DNA from: an uncultured Clostridia bacterium
GTDB lineage: Bacteria; Bacillota; Clostridia; Christensenellales; UBA1242
Reading direction: 5' to 3'
Length of the DNA stretch: 9,384 bases
NCBI GenBank assembly: GCA_947589615.1
Contig: CANQBU010000047.1
Location: 1 to 9,384 of the forward strand
Below are positions 6,411 through 9,384 of this stretch, piece after piece. Numbering within the stretch: the stretch's first letter is position 1; each line of letters begins with the position of its first letter. A program made the position numbers and the translations under genes. The notes beneath the pieces are model-generated. The model did no database searches. It was given only the letters and a program-made list of their open reading frames with translations, and had not been told where the DNA came from.

Positions 6411-7468
6411 TACATAAAATCCACAAGTTTTTTGCTTCTATTAGGATTCTTCAATTTTCTCAAAGCTTTTGCTTCAATCTGTCTTATTCTCTCTCTTGTA
6501 ACACTAAATTCTTTTCCAACCTCTTCAAGAGTTTTGCTTTTCCCATCTATTAAGCCATATCTTTCTCTTATAACTTGTTGCTCTCTTGGAGTTAGCGTAT
6601 CAATAACGGATAATAATTGTTCGTGCAAAAGTTTTTGGGTCGCAATTTCCATTGGGCTTTTTGCAGATTCATCTTCGATAAAGTCGCTCATCTTGCTATC
6701 TTCCTCTTCTCCAATTGGTGTTTCAAGAGAAATAGGGTCAAGTGCACTCTTCTTTATTTCAACTACTTTCGCTTCGCTTATTCCCATAGATTCAGCTATT
6801 TCTTCCAAAGTTGGCTCGCGAGACAATTCTTGAGTTAACTGACGAACAGTCCTTGAGTATCTATTTATTGTTTCCACCATATGAACTGGAAGCCTTATTG
6901 TCCTTGACTGATCAGCAATCGCCCTGGTTATGGCTTGCTTAATCCACCAAGTAGCATAGGTCGAAAATCTAAAACCTTTTGTATAATCAAATTTTTCTAC
7001 CGCTCTTAAAAGCCCCATATTTCCTTCCTGTATTAAATCAAGAAAAGACAGTGCATTGGTGCTTGCCCATCTTTTGGCAATTGAAACTACCAATCTTAAA
7101 TTGGCTTGGCATAATCTCGCTTTTGCTTCAGGATCTCCATCTAAAATTCTTTTTGCAAGGTCTACCTCCTCATCCGCTGTAAGCAAAGGAACTTTTCCGA
7201 TATCTTTCAAATACATTTTTACTGGGTCATCGACCGACATAAACCCGTCAAAATTGAAATCTTCTGTATCAAAATCATTTTCTTCTGTTGCTTTTAAAAT
7301 TTTTATTGAGTGGCTTTCCATACTTTTAATAAATTTTTGTATCTCTTGAGCTGAAAGGTCATACTTTAAAAGTTTAAAATAAACTTCTTCTTCATTTATT
7401 GAGCCTTTCTTTGCGGCAATATCAAATATCTTTTTCATCTCTAAATCAACTTTATTAATTTCTGACAT
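6410..7468 (-). CDS. rpoD: Primary (housekeeping) RNA polymerase sigma factor, sigma-70/SigA
   Basis: The product is 352 residues, in the size range of Firmicutes SigA. It directs core RNA polymerase to -35/-10 promoters. Region 1.1 is short (about 8-60). Region 1.2 starts at DPVKMYLKDIG (81-91). Region 2 follows with DLIQEGNMGL (144-153) and the -10-recognition and melting segment FSTYATWWIKQAITRAIADQ (168-187). Region 3 covers about 190-275. Region 4 has the -35-binding helix-turn-helix, TLEEVGKEFSVTRERIRQIE (313-332), and the usual ending SKKLVDFM. The loop between regions 2.1 and 2.2 reads KRWASTNALSFLDL. It appears one residue longer than in the common KRYVGRGMLFLDL form and lacks the usual RG. 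The start is supported by GGAGG (7475-7479) six bases before the ATG. The gene overlaps the 3' end of dnaG by 14 bp, the classic primase-sigma pairing. Also called sigA in Gram-positives. Confidence 0.97.
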   Translation of the reverse strand: MSEINKVDLEMKKIFDIAAKKGSINEEEVYFKLLKYDLSAQEIQKFIKSMESHSIKILKATEENDFDTEDFNFDGFMSVDDPVKMYLKDIGKVPLLTADEEVDLAKRILDGDPEAKARLCQANLRLVVSIAKRWASTNALSFLDLIQEGNMGLLRAVEKFDYTKGFRFSTYATWWIKQAITRAIADQSRTIRLPVHMVETINRYSRTVRQLTQELSREPTLEEIAESMGISEAKVVEIKKSALDPISLETPIGEEEDSKMSDFIEDESAKSPMEIATQKLLHEQLLSVIDTLTPREQQVIRERYGLIDGKSKTLEEVGKEFSVTRERIRQIEAKALRKLKNPNRSKKLVDFM

Positions 7469-9230
7469 AAAATTCCTCCAAATTTTTCTCTCGAATAGCC
7501 TTATTTAAGGCATTTAATTCTTTAACAATGTTTGTTCTTTCTTCCTTATCCTGACATTCTTTGAATTCCTCTGTTAATTTAGTTTGCTTTTTTATCAGTT
7601 CCTGACTTGCAACAAGCCATAAGCACTCATCAAAATATTGCTTGTCGTTATCTTTATACTGATTAAAATCCATTCCCAAACATTCTTTTAAAATTGGATA
7701 ATTATCCACTTCAAAATAGTCATAATAAGAAGAAATCGGTGTATCTTTCTTTGCTAATTCAATAATATTTTTATACTTAGGTAAAAGTTTTGTATAATCA
7801 ATAAATTTATTTACAAAATTCTTGTGGAAAATCAAAGAACTCAAAATAAATCTTATAGCCCTAATATTCCCATTTTCACGGGCAGTTAAAACATTTGTAT
7901 CGATATTTTCGACAATTTTTGGTTTCCGATTTTTTAAATTTGCCAAATCTCGCCTTAAAATATCAATTGGAATAGATGCTATATCTTTTATTTTTTCCAG
8001 ATAAGCTTCCTCTGCACTATTTGATTCCAATTTTGCTATTATACTCAAAGCATTTTTTACATACTTGCCCTTTTCGTTTGGTTTTGATAAATCGAATTTC
8101 TTCAATTCTAATGACAATAAATAATCAATAACAGGCATAGCATTATTTATTAAATTTTCTAAATATTGCACACCTTTTTCTTTAATTATTTCGTCTGGGT
8201 CATGCTTGTCCGGCAAAGCGACTATTAAGGTATCAACTCCCTCATCTTTCAAAATATCAATACTTCTAATTGTTGCCTTCGTTCCAGCTTCATCTCCGTC
8301 AAAACAAAGAACAACATTTGATGAAAGTTTTTTTATTTCTTTTGCATTTTCTTTTGTTAACGCTGTTCCCATACATGCAACAGTATTTTTAAACCCCGCT
8401 CTATGCATTGCTATTACATCAATCTGCCCCTCAACAATGATGATCGATTTTAATCCCTCTTTTTGTTTTAAGGCTTTGACCAAATTAATTCCAAAAACCA
8501 CTTTTCCCTTTTGAAATAAAAGTGTTTCGGCCGTGTTTTTATATTTTGCATAATCGGTTTTTTCAAGCACACGTGCACTAAACCCCACACATTCACCAAA
8601 CGAATTAAAAATCGGAAAGACAAGACGCTCCGCCATCACATCATAGTAGTGATTATTCTTAACTTGAGCTACTCCAGCATCTATCATTTCACTATATGTA
8701 TACCCCTGCCTTCTCAGTGCATTAATCAATTCATCCCAATTCAATGAATATCCCATTTTAAAATCTTCAAGCTCATGCCGAGTAAACCCTCGTTGCTTTA
8801 CATAATCTTGTGCAGGCTTTGCCTGTGGCAAATAGAGGTTTTTCATATAATGCTTATAAGTATAATTTAAAAGTGACAATAGTCGTTCTCTTTTTTGCTT
8901 CTTTTCAACAGCATCACGCTCTCCATGGAATTCAGGTATTTCCATATTTGCTTGTTTTGCCAATATTTCCACAGCCTGCGTAAAATCGCAAGACTCATAT
9001 TTTTGAACAAAGGAAATAACATCACCACTTTCTTTACATCCGAAACAATAAAAAAAACCATCATCTTCGCTCACAGTAAATGACGGGGTTTTTTCATTGT
9101 GAAAAGGACAACACGCCCAATATTTACTGCCTTTTTTTTCAAGATGAATATATTTCCCGATAACTGATACTATATTATTTCTTTGTTTTAATTCAGACAA
9201 CCAATCTGATGGATATCCCTTATTTAGCAC
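7455..9230 (-). CDS. dnaG: DNA primase DnaG
   Basis: The product is 591 residues and synthesises the RNA primers for replication, working with the replicative helicase. The N-terminal CHC2 zinc-binding domain has Cys41, His44, Cys62 and Cys65, with CPFHNEKTPSF at 41-51. The polymerase core contains ERLVFPIFNSFGECVGFSAR (201-220) and FQKGKVVFGIN (239-249). The TOPRIM domain has VEGQID (266-271, Glu267) and FDGDEAG (310-316, Asp311 and Asp313), the acidic residues that hold catalytic metals. DKHDPDE is at 341-347. Residues about 440-591 are a poorly conserved helical C-terminus, the usual place for helicase binding. TOPRIM has Gln where the usual EGYMD has Tyr. The start is GTG: an in-frame TAA lies close upstream and the next Met (95) falls after the zinc domain. 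AAAGGA ends ten bases before the GTG. The gene is first in the dnaG-sigA-zinc-ribbon unit. Confidence 0.97.
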   Translation of the reverse strand: MLNKGYPSDWLSELKQRNNIVSVIGKYIHLEKKGSKYWACCPFHNEKTPSFTVSEDDGFFYCFGCKESGDVISFVQKYESCDFTQAVEILAKQANMEIPEFHGERDAVEKKQKRERLLSLLNYTYKHYMKNLYLPQAKPAQDYVKQRGFTRHELEDFKMGYSLNWDELINALRRQGYTYSEMIDAGVAQVKNNHYYDVMAERLVFPIFNSFGECVGFSARVLEKTDYAKYKNTAETLLFQKGKVVFGINLVKALKQKEGLKSIIIVEGQIDVIAMHRAGFKNTVACMGTALTKENAKEIKKLSSNVVLCFDGDEAGTKATIRSIDILKDEGVDTLIVALPDKHDPDEIIKEKGVQYLENLINNAMPVIDYLLSLELKKFDLSKPNEKGKYVKNALSIIAKLESNSAEEAYLEKIKDIASIPIDILRRDLANLKNRKPKIVENIDTNVLTARENGNIRAIRFILSSLIFHKNFVNKFIDYTKLLPKYKNIIELAKKDTPISSYYDYFEVDNYPILKECLGMDFNQYKDNDKQYFDECLWLVASQELIKKQTKLTEEFKECQDKEERTNIVKELNALNKAIREKNLEEFYVRN

Positions 9231-9240
9231 TCCAAAATTA

Positions 9241-9246
9241 TCCTTT
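9241..9246 (-). promoter_or_regulatory. Probable ribosome binding site of dnaG
   Basis: AAAGGA lies ten bases before the GTG start, slightly longer than ideal. With the GTG codon this suggests modest translation of primase compared with the sigma factor, which has GGAGG and ATG. That last point is inference. Confidence 0.5.
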
Positions 9247-9328
9247 TACTTTATTTATACTACATAAATCCTTAAATTCCTTTTTTTATTTTAAAAAATT
9301 TTTATATTTATTTAATAACTTCTCTTTT

Positions 9329-9358
9329 ATTACAAAATATGTAAAATAATCAAGTAAA
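9329..9358 (-). promoter_or_regulatory. Weak candidate promoter upstream of dnaG
   Basis: TTTACT (9353-9358) and TGTAAT (9329-9334) are separated by 18 bases on the minus strand, with partial matches to both boxes. The region from 9231 to the right edge is extremely A+T-rich, so chance matches are expected. The true promoter may lie beyond the window. Confidence 0.3.
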
Positions 9359-9384
9359 CACTTTATCTTGTAAAATAAATACAT

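Noticed and set aside
6063..7349. Several plus-strand open frames opposite the zinc-ribbon gene and sigA
   Set aside because: They are shadows of strongly conserved minus-strand proteins, with no homology signal of their own.
7822..9083. Open frames on both strands inside dnaG, including a minus-strand one at 8867-9064
   Set aside because: They overlap the primase zinc and catalytic domains in other frames and lack family features.
9286..9384. Minus-strand frame open from the right edge to a TAA at 9286 (32 codons starting at an ATG)
   Set aside because: It might be the tail of an upstream gene, but it is short, very A+T-rich and unrecognisable, and could be open by chance.
1..9384. CRISPR arrays, tRNA/rRNA genes, insertion sequences, toxin-antitoxin or defence modules
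   Set aside because: I saw no regularly spaced repeats, RNA gene signatures, transposase motifs or accessory gene content; the window is filled by housekeeping genes.

Overview
The window is A+T-rich, and every gene I can support is read from the minus strand, so transcription runs from the right edge to the left. AGGAG-type ribosome binding sites are common, TGA is used as a stop, and the genes are packed with short overlaps. The RecJ, Rel and HemZ proteins are of the Firmicutes type. This suggests a low-GC Bacillota genome, most likely a Clostridia-like lineage. I cannot name a genus from the sequence alone.

First transcription unit (about 9384 down to 5580): dnaG (replicative primase, GTG start), rpoD/sigA (primary sigma factor, start overlapping the end of dnaG by 14 bp), and a coiled-coil protein with a C4 zinc ribbon (10 bp after sigA). 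This is a variant of the macromolecular-synthesis operon. A hairpin flanked by A and T tracts at 5582-5629 ends it. The 154 bases upstream of dnaG hold only a weak promoter candidate.

Second transcription unit (about 5563 down to the left edge): a promoter candidate with a consensus TATAAT box, then recJ, rel and hemZ. The recJ gene is interrupted by a single-base frameshift near 3550. The conserved RecJ C-terminal domain continues in the -1 frame to 3145 and overlaps rel by 32 bp. Rel keeps its synthetase, TGS, zinc-finger and ACT domains but has lost the HD hydrolase residues. hemZ starts on an ATGA overlap with rel and runs off the left edge.

The functions are DNA priming, housekeeping transcription, single-strand DNA degradation in repair, the stringent response, and a radical SAM enzyme. 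The gene order is an abbreviated form of the clostridial recJ-apt-rel-dtd-(MBL)-hemZ cluster, without apt, dtd or the MBL-fold gene. I found no mobile element, CRISPR array, RNA gene or new defence-type system. The points worth a second look are the split recJ and the hydrolase-dead Rel.
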